Assembly: GCF_007565055.1 (NCBI RefSeq)
Contig: NC_044549.1
Span: 65,500,882 to 65,564,881 of the forward strand
From: Rhinopithecus roxellana
Lineage: Eukaryota; Chordata; Mammalia; Primates; Cercopithecidae
DNA length: 64,000 nt
Direction of reading: 5' to 3'
Part shown: in pieces, positions 32,575-43,689 of the stretch
Layout: each line of letters begins with the position of its first letter
Position numbering within the stretch: position 1 is the first letter of the stretch
Made by a program: the position numbers and the translations under genes
Notes under the pieces: generated by a model
Seen by the model: the letters and a program-made list of their open reading frames with translations, nothing else
Databases searched by the model: none
Told to the model about the DNA's origin: nothing

Positions 32575-33345
32575 CAAATTTTTAAAGTCAGAATGACTAA
32601 AATAAAAACTGAAAATAATGTCAATCTCAGATGTTGATGAGAATACAGAGAAGCTGAATCATTCATGTGTTGCTAGTGGGGTTGTAAAATGGTGCAGCCA
32701 TTCTGGAATACAGCTTGACAGTTTCCTAAATATCCAAACATCTAATTTCCGTATGGCCTAGCAATTGTACACTTGGACATTTATTCCAGAGAAATGAAAA
32801 TTTATGTTCATGCAAAACTAGTACATGAATGTTTATAACAGTTTTATTTCTAATAGTAAAAAACTAGAAAGAACCCATATGTTCTTCCACAGGTGAATGG
32901 TTAAACAAACTGTATTTGTTTGTACATCTATATTGTTGATATACACAGCAACCTGAATATTGTGTAATAATTTCCAGGGAATTATGCTTAGTGAAAAAGC
33001 AACCTCAGAAGATCACATATTTTATGACCCATTTTATAGCATTATTGAAATGGCAAAATTATAGAAATGAAGACCAGATTAGTGGTTGCCAGTGTTTAAG
33101 GATAATGGAGTGGGGAGTAGAGATGTGGGAGGAAAGTAGATTTGATCATAAAAGGGCTGTATTTGGGATCCTTTTGTTGATAAAATTGTTCTATGACTTG
33201 ACTGTATCAATGTCAATATCCTGGTTGTGATATTATAGCAAGATATCATTCAGGGGAAATTTAATAAAAGTACATAGGATCTATATGTTATTTCTTACAA
33301 CTGTATATGTATCTACAACTTTCTAAAATTAAAATGTTTAGTTAA
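32575..33345 (+). mobile_element. Old L1M, ORF2 end and 3' UTR
   Basis: Diverged L1: 'gttgatgagaatacagagaa', 'gttgctagtggggttgtaaa', 'tccagagaaatgaaaattta', 'agattagtggttgccagtg', 'tctaaaattaaaatg' at the end. Confidence 0.78.
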
Positions 33346-33394
33346 AATATATCAGTCTGGTTGATTCTATGATATAATTATGGTTGGACTGCTA

Positions 33395-33600
33395 TGGGAA
33401 TGCAAAGAAAGGACACTACACCCATTCTTGGAGGTCAAAATACCAGAGAAGGCATTAAGGGGAAGGTGGTTTTTGATTTGGGTCCTGAAGATAGAACAAA
33501 CATTACACAGAGGAACAAGTAGAAGAAGGTTCTGCCAAGTTGATGAAATGTCAAAAGTCAAGAGTGTCTGGGGCACTAGTCAGGTCATGGAACAATTCAT
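33395..33600 (-). mobile_element. L2 LINE fragment
   Basis: Antisense L2: 'gagaaggcattaaggggaag', 'ttttgatttgggtcctgaag' and 'ggaacaagtagaagaaggtt' match the reverse of its 3' coding-end region. Confidence 0.55.
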
Positions 33601-33674
33601 GTTCTGGAAGCCATTCTATGATTCATGTTTCTATTCTCCACAGTAGAGCTTAAGTCACTTAATTGATGTTCAGT

Positions 33675-33721
33675 GTTCTAGGTCCAAGTACTTCAGAGAA
33701 ACAGAACCAATAGGATACACT

Positions 33722-33774
<53 letters not shown>

Positions 33775-34132
33775 TTGTGGGAATTGGCTCATGTAATTAT
33801 TGAGGTGGAGAAGTCCTGTTTGAAAGCTGAGGTGCCAGAAATTCCAGTGGTATAATTCAGTTGAGTCCAAAAACCTGAGAAGCAGGAGCTCCTGTGTCTA
33901 AGCGCAGAAGGACATGGATGTCCCAGCTCAAACAGGGAGAGGAAATTTATCCTTCTTCTATCTTTTCATTCTATTTGGGCCCTCACAGGACTGGAGGATG
34001 CCCATCAATATTGGTGACAGCCATCTTCTTTACTCAGTCTACTGACTAAAATGCTAATTTCTTCTGGAAACACACTCACAGACACACCCGGTAATACTTT
34101 CCCAACTCTCTGGGCTAGCCAAATGTACACAC
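33675..34132 (+). repeat. Dispersed repeat with internal (GA)n, unassigned family
   Basis: 'cagagaaacagaaccaatag', then the GA tract, 'attggctcatgtaattattg', 'gatgtcccagctcaaacagg', 'actcagtctactgac' and 'acactcacagacacacccgg'. I recognise this as a common primate repeat but cannot name it. The FLAM that follows inserted at its 'aaaattaaccatca' end. Confidence 0.6.
33725..33770. repeat. (GA)23 microsatellite
   Basis: 46 uninterrupted bases of GA, a pure purine/pyrimidine strand-asymmetric tract. It is probably length-polymorphic. Confidence 0.97.
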
Positions 34133-34146
34133 AAAATTAACCATCA

Positions 34147-34284
34147 TAGCCAGGTGTGGTGTCACGTGCCTATAGCCCCAGTTCATCAGGGAGGCTGAGG
34201 TACAGGATTTCTTGAGCCCAGAAGTTTGAGTCCAGCCTGGGCAACATATGAGACCCTCATCTCACTTAAAAAAAGAAGAAGAAA
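34147..34284 (+). mobile_element. FLAM (free left Alu monomer)
   Basis: 'gccaggtgtggtgtcacgtg' to 'aacatatgagaccctcatct', then an A/GAA tail, with no right monomer. A 14-bp target duplication AAAATTAACCATCA at 34133-34146 and 34285-34298 is exact. Confidence 0.85.
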
Positions 34285-34298
34285 AAAATTAACCATCA

Positions 34299-36455
34299 CA
34301 ACTCAGTTAATGTTTGTGTGTGATCCAATGACACTTGAGCTTATTTTTTGAAGTTATGAGTTAATTTTTAAAACCAGATATTTACTTTTAATTGATCATC
34401 TTAATATATTCTTCAATTAAGATAATTAAAATACTAAATTTTAGTCCCAGTACGCCAGATAAACCTTCACAGAGTGTGTATATGGTCAGCTTGACCCACC
34501 AGTTCATCTTTCCCCCAGCCCGTCAATAACCAGCATAGTACACAAAGAAGACCTCCATAAATATTCATTGCATTAAATAAACCTATGAATGTTGCAAGAA
34601 GTCAGCACCTGTTTGGAGGCAAAGATTAAACAATTTTCTAAACCTCAAGAATGTATTTATACAAGGCATAATGTAGATTATGAGTGTTACTTGTTTATAA
34701 CAAAATAATTTCCTTTAAATTATGAAATGTAAAAGTAACTAGAAATATTAACCAAATAAGAAATAAAGTAATGAAAATTAAAGATGAAAATTCTAAACTC
34801 TGATTTAAGAGTTATAACAACCTTCCTAAGGTAGCCAAGTGATATTTATCTTTCTTTCCCACAGTGCTCATTCATTCAATCATTCAAAAAATAGATGCAG
34901 AATGCTACATATACAAAAAGCGCTAATACAATCTCTAATTATCCTTCTGATTAAATTCTGTAACCTAGACATTGGCTGTGTATATATTACACACACACAC
35001 AGAGGCACATATATACATGCACTTAGTTTCTTTAACTAAAAGGTTATCTATTCAGGATGAACTTGTTTTCCCAGCACCCACTATTATCATGCCTGCTGTC
35101 TTGTACATTCCTTGAGTGCATCTTGCAAAACGGCCTTGTATTTCAAGCTATTTTTTTTTTTTTTTTAAGATCTGAACATATTTATGTTGGGAATAAAGTT
35201 TAAGGGGAAAATAGCATTTAAAAAACATTTTTTACTGCAACATGACCAAAATCCAGGATAAGAAAAAAGAGTAAAATATGATTTTCTTGCAGGCCCATTC
35301 TGCTTAATTTCAGTGTTGGAATTAAGAGATACAACTTATAGAGAACACACACTGCTGCACCGGCCTGTAGAGAGTTGGAGCAGACTTGATATACTGGTGG
35401 GTTGAACAATCTGTCTCTGCCATATGGGCAGAACCTCAGTTTCTTCTCTAGATGTCTCCTTGGCATTTTGTGCCCCATCAACTCTGGCTGCGTCTATTCC
35501 ATTTCTAGGCAAAAAAGATTGAATATAGCTTAAGTATCTTATGCTATATTCTCCAAAGAATAACCTGAGAAAATAATACATATCATATATATCCATAACC
35601 TGTTATTGAGATACGCATAGAATAATTAGTTGTTTATTAAATTTTTGCTAAGACTGAAATAATGCATTGTAACCACGTAAACATGAAAGATTTGTCAAAG
35701 TGCACAAATGAAGTGGGAAGTGATAACTATCTACAGTCATTTAAAAAGGAAGGCTAGCCATTAACAAACTTCTTGATAATTCACAACTCAATCAGGGACA
35801 GGAAATAATAAAGTAGTAAGATAATATGATTCTGATTTAGGGAGATTTAAAAAATGAGAACGGTTTGTTTTAGAATTTAGCAGTAAAACTCAGTGTCTAA
35901 TTTCAAATAATTTTGACAGCTAGTTGTAGTTCCAAACAACTAGTTGTAGGAGCAATAATAACTTTCTCAAAAATTTTTAGTAAAATTTAAGTTAAATAAC
36001 ACAAATGATGCATGTGGTTCAATACTTATCACATTGTAGTGCTTGATATAAAATTCTAAGATGAAATCATAACATCAAAATAAAAATAGTGTTTATGTTT
36101 GAATGTTTGTATTATAATTTCTTGGGCTTTTAATAATTTTCTATAAAACAAATTTGTGCTAATGTTTGTCTAGTTTGCAACGACCCAATACTCTGGAGTT
36201 ATAATAGTAACCATAAAATTGCAGAAAAGCTTAAAATATTGGTTGTGGCCTCTTCTGTAATTCGTAATGGTTGTTTCTTTCTTCGTATCAGTCTTGAGAC
36301 CAATGAAGAGTGGAAATAAAAAAGTATATAAAATGTACAATTTTGTTACCTAGAAGGTTTTCTGCTTTCTGTACGTACATCCTTTCGTAGCCCTAAGTGA
36401 TCAACACTGAGGAAAGGGTCACGATCTGGCTGACAGAATGGATTACTTTTATAAG
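34299..36455. other. AT-rich stretch, no gene seen
   Basis: About 2.1 kb with no gene. 34460-34610 has a faint L2 3'-end look. There is a (CA)n patch at about 34990-35001 and 16 T at 35151-35166. The frames at 35218-35596 have no recognisable domain. Confidence 0.5.
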
Positions 36456-36823
36456 TGTCTTAGTCCGTTCCTACTGATGTAACAAAATACCACTGACTGG
36501 GCAATTTATAAACAACAAACAATTTGTTTCTTATAGTTCTGCAGGCTGAGAATTCCAAGATCAAGGCACCGGCAGATTTAGTGTTCGGTGAAGACCACTG
36601 TCTTCTTTCAAGATGGCACCTTGATGCTGTGTCCTCACATGATGAAATGGGGGGAAAGGCTAAAGGCATGAATAACTCCCTCAAGCCTCTTTTATATGAT
36701 TATTAATCTCATTTATGAGGACTCTGCCCTTGTGATCTCCTAAAAACCCCACCTCTTCATACTTTATGTTGGTGATCATGTTTCAATTTATGAATTTTAT
36801 GGGGACACATTCAGACTATAGCA
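36456..36823 (-). mobile_element. MST/MLT1-type solo LTR (MaLR)
   Basis: Full LTR, TG...CA, antisense: 'tgtcttagtccgttcctact', 'actgggcaatttataaac', 'ctgtgtcctcacatgatg', 'ggggacacattcagactata'. The 5-bp flanks ATAAG (36451-36455) and ATAAA (36824-36828) match at 4 of 5. Confidence 0.9.
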
Positions 36824-37226
36824 ATAAAGGTTGGAGAAATCATTTAAATTAAATAATATATAGATTGATAAAAGAAATACCTTGAGTCTATGAATACTTA
36901 CTATACATTTATCTGTAAGGCGTTCTCTTTTCTCATACTTTTAAAATAAATAGTGAATGATCACTTTATGTTCCCATTACTTCTTGTTTTATCAGCCCTA
37001 ACCTTTCTCACCTCTCATTTCAAACCACCCCACTATCACAAGCAAAAACTACAGCAAGAAAAAAAAAAAAAAAAAAAAAAAAGTCAGACTTTGTGGCCCT
37101 TGTCCCAGAAGGGAGTGAGCGATCACAACTTCTTTTCTTTGTATTCCACTGCTAGTTATTTAAAATTTCTACTGGAATGAGAGAGATTACTTTGTTCTAG
37201 GATCTCCCCTAAGAAAAAAAAACCCT
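36824..37226. other. Unassigned stretch with a 24-base poly-A
   Basis: 24 A at 37059-37082 without a recognisable SINE, LINE or mRNA upstream. Otherwise nothing recognised. Confidence 0.55.
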
Positions 37227-37227
37227 G

Positions 37228-37537
37228 GTAACCATAGCAGCATTGCCATCCAGTCTCTTGAATCCACAACAAAATGTGGCTAGAAATGCTTAGTGCAGCC
37301 TCCCAAGGCAAACATTGCTGTGATGAGTGACAAATTGAAACAATGGGAGCTGCTCCTGTTGCCATGGAAACAAGCCTTTCCATCTGAGTGGTTCCATCCC
37401 AGTATTCACAATCTAAAGCTCTGCAAAGGTGTGCTGTTCTTAACTCCCCTACTGGTTAGCACTGTCTACCAGACTATCACTGCTGAGATGACTGACATGA
37501 AAAAACAATAGGGGCTACTCCTTATTGCCATAGTAAC
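37228..37537. promoter_or_regulatory. Cluster of three RFX-type X-box-like sequences
   Basis: GTTGCCATGGAAAC at 37358-37371 differs at one base from the palindromic RFX X-box GTTGCCATGGCAAC. ATTGCCATAGTAAC at 37524-37537 is also close. GTAACCATAGCAGC at 37228-37241 is a weaker match. X-boxes bind RFX-family factors, known for ciliary and some immune and neuronal genes. No promoter or gene is visible here, so any role would be as a distal element. The DNA holding them is not one of the repeats I recognise. Confidence 0.5.
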
Positions 37538-37547
37538 CCAGGTTTCT
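37307..37547 (+). repeat. Degenerate tandem duplication, period about 166
   Basis: 37311-37380 and 37476-37547 align over about 70 bases at very roughly three quarters identity with one or two small indels. Shared stretches are 'gctg.gatga.tgaca', 'aacaat.gg', and 'gct.ctcc..ttgccat'. Each copy carries an X-box-like core. Confidence 0.65.
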
Positions 37548-37550
37548 AGT

Positions 37551-38692
37551 AATTTGCCTTGATGGAACGTTAAAAGAGCTGTGTAGCAGATGTATGCCAT
37601 ACCAAAATCAAATGACAGTTAAAAAGAAGAAATGTGATAAGTTCCTTGGAATTTAAATGCATACCTATTGGGGTAAGTGTAAATGAAGGTTCTGTTTTCT
37701 AAAAAAATTATACATGCTACAATACTTCAGTGAATCACAGTTTAGATCATGAAGCGCTTGAAGAAAATATGTTTATCCTCCTGCAAAGACATTTACGTAA
37801 AATACAATGAAGTTCTCTGAAGAGAATTAGCAAGCACTGAGTTTTTAAACACTGTTTTCTTTGGCAGTCTTTTGAAGGAAAGGACTCTATTGAACGACAT
37901 GATACAGGTATCTCAGTTGCATTAGCTGGCATATTTGTGACTAACCAGATATTGAGATGGCATTTTATTAGCGAAGTCATAAAGTTACGATCAATTCATT
38001 ATCTGCACTTAAAAATTAAAATGAAAAACAGATTTTAAAAAATGCTTCCTGTGTAATGGATTATCTCAGGATTTGGTAATAACGTGATATATGAGACAGA
38101 TATAATAATAATTAACCCCACACAAGTTGAGGCAATGGGCATTCTGAGAATAGTGGAGAAACTGAGCCTTAATCTTGGACAGCTGGGTTCTATTCTTTTT
38201 ATTTTACTGTCATACTTCAATCTGTACAACATGTACTTACTAAATATCTTTAGATAATTTAACCAAAGTGTTATTTTTGTCCTAGTTAAATGAATCTATA
38301 GTTCCAGATGCCATAGGCCATGGCTATATATACATTCTTTATTTTTCACTGTGATATGCCCTGTAGTCGTGAATGTAGAGCAGATTACAATTTCTCCTAG
38401 AACTAATACTATGACTGGACTTTGAGTTCTAACCAACTAATATGGAGTAGCATGGAGTAAGTCAGAGCCTAACTTATCAACCTATCACATAGGCAGGTCT
38501 AAAACCCATAGCGCTCCAAGATGAAGGGAAAATGAATTAAAATATGTTGTTAGTCCTGTGAGATGTGCATAAAGCACGATATGCATTGGTTACTCAGGGT
38601 ATCTTGTATACCACAAATTGTACAAACAGCTTCCACAAAACTACAGGGTCATCAGTATGAACTATTGAAAGTAAATAGGTCAACCAGTATTT
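37551..38692. other. AT-rich stretch, no gene seen
   Basis: No gene and no nameable repeat. The frames at 37747-37980 and 38035-38232 (minus) show no domain. Confidence 0.5.
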
Positions 38693-38711
38693 ATATGAAT
38701 GAAATATTTTA

Positions 38712-38805
38712 TTATTATTATTATTAATAATAATAATTTATTTTTGAGACGGAGTCTTGCTCTGTCACCCAGGCTGGAGTGTAGTGGTGCGATCTCGGCT
38801 CACTG
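38712..38805 (-). mobile_element. 94-bp mini-Alu (severely 5'-truncated)
   Basis: Only the last 70 or so bases of Alu in antisense ('tttttgagacggagtcttgc' to 'gatctcggctcactg') plus a tail that is now (TTA)n followed by (TAA)n. The target duplication is 19 bp and exact, ATATGAATGAAATATTTTA, at 38693-38711 and 38806-38824. The near-consensus sequence and intact duplication suggest a fairly recent insertion. Confidence 0.93.
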
Positions 38806-38929
38806 ATATGAATGAAATATTTTAAAAATAATTGTACAGGGATTATAAATGAGGAGTTTGAGTACCTGTTCTAAAATTTACTAGCTATATGATTCTGTGA
38901 AGAAAAATCCAAAGAAAGATCAAATCAAA

Positions 38930-39440
38930 TGATTCTGCTCTCAACCCACAACAATCAACACAGCCTTCTGTGACCAAATGTGTGGCAATTCTTTCCACCA
39001 GGAAGAAGCAAGCTATTCTGCAGTGGACACCAGCTGAGTGCTTTCTAATTTAATTTCCACGCTATCTACCTGGAAGTAAATCCCACAGGTTGAGGGCTCA
39101 CTCCCCAAGACTGCCCCTCAGTTCAGCTTCCATTGCAAGCCCCAGGTTGTCTTATCCATGCCTCTGACAGACTTCCCATAAACTGGGGTTTCCAAAACCC
39201 CATCAATTAATTTGCTTGAGAAGCTCACAGATCTCAGAAATATTTGTGTTTGCTGATTTACTGTAAAGGATATTACAAAGGATACAGATGAAGAGTTGCA
39301 TAGGGTAAGGTATGAGGGAAGAGGTGTGGAGCTCCTATGTCCTCTATGGGTTGCTCCATCCACCAGGAACCTCCACTGGTTCAGCTATGTAGAAGCTCCC
39401 CTAGCCCAGTCCTTTGGGTTTCTATGATGGCTTCATTGCA
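38930..39440 (-). repeat. LTR-like dispersed repeat, unassigned
   Basis: 'gctcactccccaagactgcc', 'ctgacagacttcccataaac', 'aggatattacaaaggataca', 'gatgaagagttgcatagggt' and 'ccaggaacctccactggttc' are phrases of a dispersed LTR-type family that I recall only generically. The 81-codon minus frame at 39118-39363 lies in it. Confidence 0.4.
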
Positions 39441-39984
39441 TAGGCATGATTGTTGTACTCAAGATTAGATACATGTTCTGTGTTTAAAAGAAGAAGGGTC
39501 CTTGTTTCCTAAAGAAAATTTTATGTTGACTTGACCGAAAGTGTGAAAGGTTATTTAGAAAGAGTGTGGGTTAAACTCCTTTTGTTTATTATTCATGAAG
39601 AGATATTTGCAGTTGATGATGCGCATGTGATCTTTAGATTTTATTTTTTAATGCATTCTGGCAGTGACAGCACCTCTCTCCTTTTGTGCTACTCCCCAGT
39701 ATCAATCTGTTGCTGGTTGCAAGGAGTCCTAGAGCAAACACCGTCGAATGGGTAGAGTAAGGCATGTGGAAATGGTTTTAATTGGGCAATTTTAAAGGAA
39801 AGGCAGCATGAAATGTGAAATGCAGAAAGTAGTAATTCTTGGCATTAATAAATTCATCAAACTTTAAGTTAGGAACTTGTAAGGGGGTAAAGGGAGCAGG
39901 AGAGACAATGAAAAACATTTGTCCTTAACGTACCTCCAAACAGTATGAAATAATACAGGGGAGAAATCTCTATAGTATATTCTT
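39441..39984. other. Unassigned stretch, no gene seen
   Basis: A 74-codon frame at 39531-39755 lacks recognisable features. No repeat named. Confidence 0.45.
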
Positions 39985-40260
39985 ATCTCTTTTTTCTTCT
40001 AATCTTATTTCCTGCTATTTTTCCAAACATACTCTAATCTCTGCTGCTCTTAAAAATACTGAGCCTTTGTTACCTTTGTAGAATTGTTTATGCTCTTTCT
40101 TTACTAAGACTGCCAACCCTCCTAGGAAAAAACATGTCAGAATTTTACTTTCCTTTAATGCCTATCTCAAAAGGTAGCTTCTTTATGAACCATCCCTGAT
40201 ATTTCTCATTTGTGTATGAGCTCTCTCCTTCCTTTCTGGGAGCCCTTCAGATTAAACATA
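39985..40260 (+). mobile_element. L2 LINE fragment
   Basis: 'aatgcctatctcaaaaggta', 'ttatgaaccatccctgatat' and 'gagctctctccttcctttct' fit the L2 3' end in order. Confidence 0.6.
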
Positions 40261-40504
40261 GAAGTCCCACAGTAAACTATTTTCCACATAAAGGAGAGAT
40301 GAGGCGAGAATGACAGAAAGTGACAGAAAGAAGCCGGAGAAGAACCAATGATGTAAATTGTGCAGATGACTCAGCCTACAATTTCAGACTTAGGTGTACG
40401 ACACAAACTAAGCTGGATGTGGGATATTTGCTGTTTCAGAAGTGGTCCCCGTTTCTCACATTCCTAGATTACTTTGACCATCTCACCCTGTTGTATTTAC
40501 TTCT

Positions 40505-40612
40505 AGTATTTGAAATATATACATATATACATTAAATTATATTAAATTATATATATTTGAGATATATATTAAATACTAGATTAAATTACATATATACATG
40601 TATATATTATTA
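40505..40612. repeat. AT-rich simple sequence
   Basis: (TA)n-like and TTAAATTATA-type repeats, strongly self-complementary. Confidence 0.75.
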
Positions 40613-40686
40613 AGTAGCTGCCAAACTCAAATCAAAAGCTTCATTAGGTGCACAATTGAAAATCAATTATTTTATTACTGTTAATA

Positions 40687-41642
40687 CAGTAGTCCTCCTT
40701 TATCCATGGAGGATATGTTCCAAGACTCCCCAGTGGAAGCCTGCAACCACGAATAGTACCAAATTCTATATACACTAACTTTTTCCTGTAAATACATACC
40801 TATTATTATTATTATTATTATTGTTATTTATTTTTTGATATATAGTCTCATTCTGTTGCCAGGCTGGAGTGCAGCAGCACAATCTGGGCCCACTGCAACC
40901 TCTGCCTCCCGGGTTCAAGCGATTCTCGTGCCTCAGCCTCCCAAGTAGCTGGGATTACAGGCACGCACCATCACGTGCAGCTAATTTTAGTAATTTTAGT
41001 AGAGATGGGGTTTAGTAGGAGATGGGGTTTAGTAGAGATGTTGGCCAGGTTGGTCTTGAACTCCTGACCTCTGGTGATCCACCCACCTCGGCCTCCCAAA
41101 GTGCTGGGATTACAGGCATAAGCCACCATGCCTGGCCAAATGCTTACCCATTATAAAGCATAATTTATAAATTAGGAACAGGAGATGAACAATAATAACT
41201 AATGAAACAATAAAAAATTAATTATAACAATATACTGTAATAAAAGCTATGTAATTGTGGTCTCTCTCCCTCAAAATGTATGTTTTACTGTACTCACCTT
41301 CATGTGATGATGTGAGATAATAAAATGCCTACTTGATTAGATGAAGTGAGATGAATGATGTGGGCATTGTGACTCAGTGTTGAACCCAAGCACTGTGATA
41401 AAAACATGAAATTACCTTGACAGTTGATCTGAGATGTGAGGTGGCTACCAAGTGACTCATAAGCGGTGGTGTCTATAGGATGAATCTATTTATACTATGG
41501 AGATGACTCACATCCAGGTGGGAGGGAGTAGGATGGCATTGGATTTTGTCACACTGCTCAGAATGGCGCAAAATTTAAAATTTACGAGTTGTTTATTTCT
41601 GGATTTTCTCATTTAATATTTTTGGCTTGCATTTAACCATAT
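40687..41642 (+). mobile_element. Tigger element interrupted by an Alu
   Basis: Begins with the terminal repeat 'cagtagtcctcctttatcc' after a TA (40685-40686), then 'gttccaagactccccagtgg'. After the Alu it continues with 'ttataaattaggaacagg', 'acaatatactgtaataaaag', 'actcaccttcatgtgatgat' and 'aatgatgtgggcattgtgac'. The right terminal repeat has decayed, so the right end near 41642 is approximate. There is no transposase reading frame, so this is a non-autonomous derivative. Confidence 0.82.
40806..41144 (-). mobile_element. Alu with TTA-type tail and triplicated linker unit
   Basis: Antisense Alu with both arms, ending 'catgcctggcc'. The flanks TACCTATTA (40797-40805) and TACCCATTA (41145-41153) are an 8-of-9 target duplication. 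The tail is (TTA)n. At 40994-41040 a 16- or 17-base unit, TTTAGTAGAGATGGGG, is present nearly three times in a row and replaces the usual 'tttcaccatg'. Confidence 0.92.
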
Positions 41643-43309
41643 ATATATGGTTATTGTTGTATTGTTTTGGTTCCTTGTGCTGCACTGGACTCAATAACAC
41701 TTTATTTTGTAAGCAAACTGCCATCAGACTTTGAAGTTATTCAAAGCCCTCATTGAAAACATTTGAAACAAAATATATTAACCTCAAAATCCAGAAAATT
41801 GAAAAATTGAAATGAATCCATTTTTAATGAAATGTCTATAAAAAACACAAAATCAACTTTTCTTGATTGGTGGTAAAATTAGTATTTGTAAAGAATTTTC
41901 ACAATTGAAAATATGTGTAATGCATTTTTCTTTGTTTATAATAATTTCTGAATATATACGATCCAAGAACCCAAGGAAAAATTTAAATTTAATTAGTTAC
42001 TTGTAGCTATATTATTTCACATGAAAATAATGCAAATTCTTGCATTTAAAAGTATTCACAAAATATTATTGAAATTGAGTGCTTTATAATGTGTTTGATA
42101 GTATGTGAGTTGGGGATTCCAGAAGCTAGAGTGCTCACGGCTTTGTAAGATAGCCTTGGGTATCATTTTTGAGAGATGGTACAGAGATAGTGCCATCTCA
42201 AAGATTTTTAGGAGTAAATTTGATTACACTTGTTCTTCTCACATACTAAGATAGAAATGACCGCGTAAGATGTGACTCAGCTCTGTCTCTATCATGGCAC
42301 TCCTGTGTCTCCCATTACAGTTATTTATGTTTGCTATGACATTTTTATAATCCTTTCCTTTTCCTGTTACTTAATTCCTCCTCTTTTAAGTTATGTTTAG
42401 TGTTTATAGTTTAGATCCAAGTTGCTGGGCTTTTAACAATGTAACTGGGTTGACAAAATGCACATAGACTTAAATGTGCAGGAAAATTATAGCTTAATTA
42501 TTTTATGTAACTAATCTAAACTTTGTCACAGGCTCTCTTCCTCTGGGCAATGGGGAAAAACATGTTGCTGATCAGCATTATCTCAGCATTTTCCAGTTTT
42601 GACAGTATCTTTCAGTTCTAAATAGAACCTCTTTGTTAAATAGTCAGATTTGAAGCCAAGTTCCTATCAGGGCTGCTTCAACTTTCTCCCTCATCCTTTC
42701 CCAAGATGGTATCTGGATGTAAATGAAAGATCTTCATTGTGTTTCACCGGGGGAGAGCTGTCTGAGGTTCTACCTGGTATTGGACTCTTCTCAAGAATGA
42801 CTGATCTGGTATTTGTGTGTTCACTGGTAGTGTCTGCTGAGTTGCAGTTATCTTTATTCATAGAGAATCAGTTATTTCTGCTGCTATAGTCTATGGTTGG
42901 TGACCTTGTGGTCTGATCTTTTAGCTCAGTATTGATTACTGAGTCTCACTTCAGTAATTGTTGCTGTTACAGAACCATCCTGAAGTTTGCTGGTGACTGC
43001 CACTGAGCCTTATCCTCATGGTCAACCTTATCATTCTTGGATACAAGGTCACTCTAGTCATACTGTTCTTAATGGTGAGTGAGTCATTTTTGGGAATCCC
43101 CCCAGCTCAATGTCTCACCTCACCATTTTCAACTTGTAATCCATATCACAAGTTTCTCTATAATGTTTTTCTTTCTCTTTACATCTTTCTAAACTCCAAC
43201 ACAATTTCTGTTTTTAAAAAATGAAAAAGACACACACGAACACACACACACAGACACAGAAGCTAACTTAAGTTTTCACAACTCCATTAAACAAGATAAC
43301 TTTGGCAAT
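41643..43309. other. AT-rich stretch, no gene seen
   Basis: No gene; nothing I can name. Frames at 42650-42889 and 43018-43224 have no recognisable domain. A short CA-rich patch lies at 43232-43258. Confidence 0.5.
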
Positions 43310-43314
43310 GTCTT

Positions 43315-43684
43315 TGTTTCAGTTCGTGTAGGCTGTGTAACAAAATACTGGATAGCTTATGAACAGCAGAAATGGATTTCTCACAGTTCTGGAGGCTGGG
43401 AAGTTGGAGACCAAGACACCAGCAGATTTGGTATCTGGTAGGGGCCTGTTTTCTGGTTCACAGGTGGTGCCTTCTTGCTGTGTCTTCCCATGGTGGAATG
43501 GACAAGGCAGCTCTCTGGGGTCTATATTATAAAGGAATTCATCTCATTCATGAGAACTCCATCTTCATGACCTAATCACCTCCCAATGGTTGTCCTTATA
43601 ATACCACCACCTTACAGGCTAATATTTCAAAATATGAATCCTGGGGGAAGGGGAAAGGGGGACACAAATGTTCAGACAATAACA
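43315..43684 (-). mobile_element. MLT1-type solo LTR (MaLR)
   Basis: Antisense LTR: 'gctgtgtaacaaaatactgg', 'ctcacagttctggaggctgg', 'gaccaagacaccagcagatt', 'cttgctgtgtcttcccatgg', 'acacaaatgttcagac'. A perfect 5-bp target duplication GTCTT lies at 43310-43314 and 43685-43689. Confidence 0.93.
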
Positions 43685-43689
43685 GTCTT

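Noticed and set aside
37059..37082. Lysine-rich frame over the 24-A run
   Set aside because: An artefact of translating poly-A.
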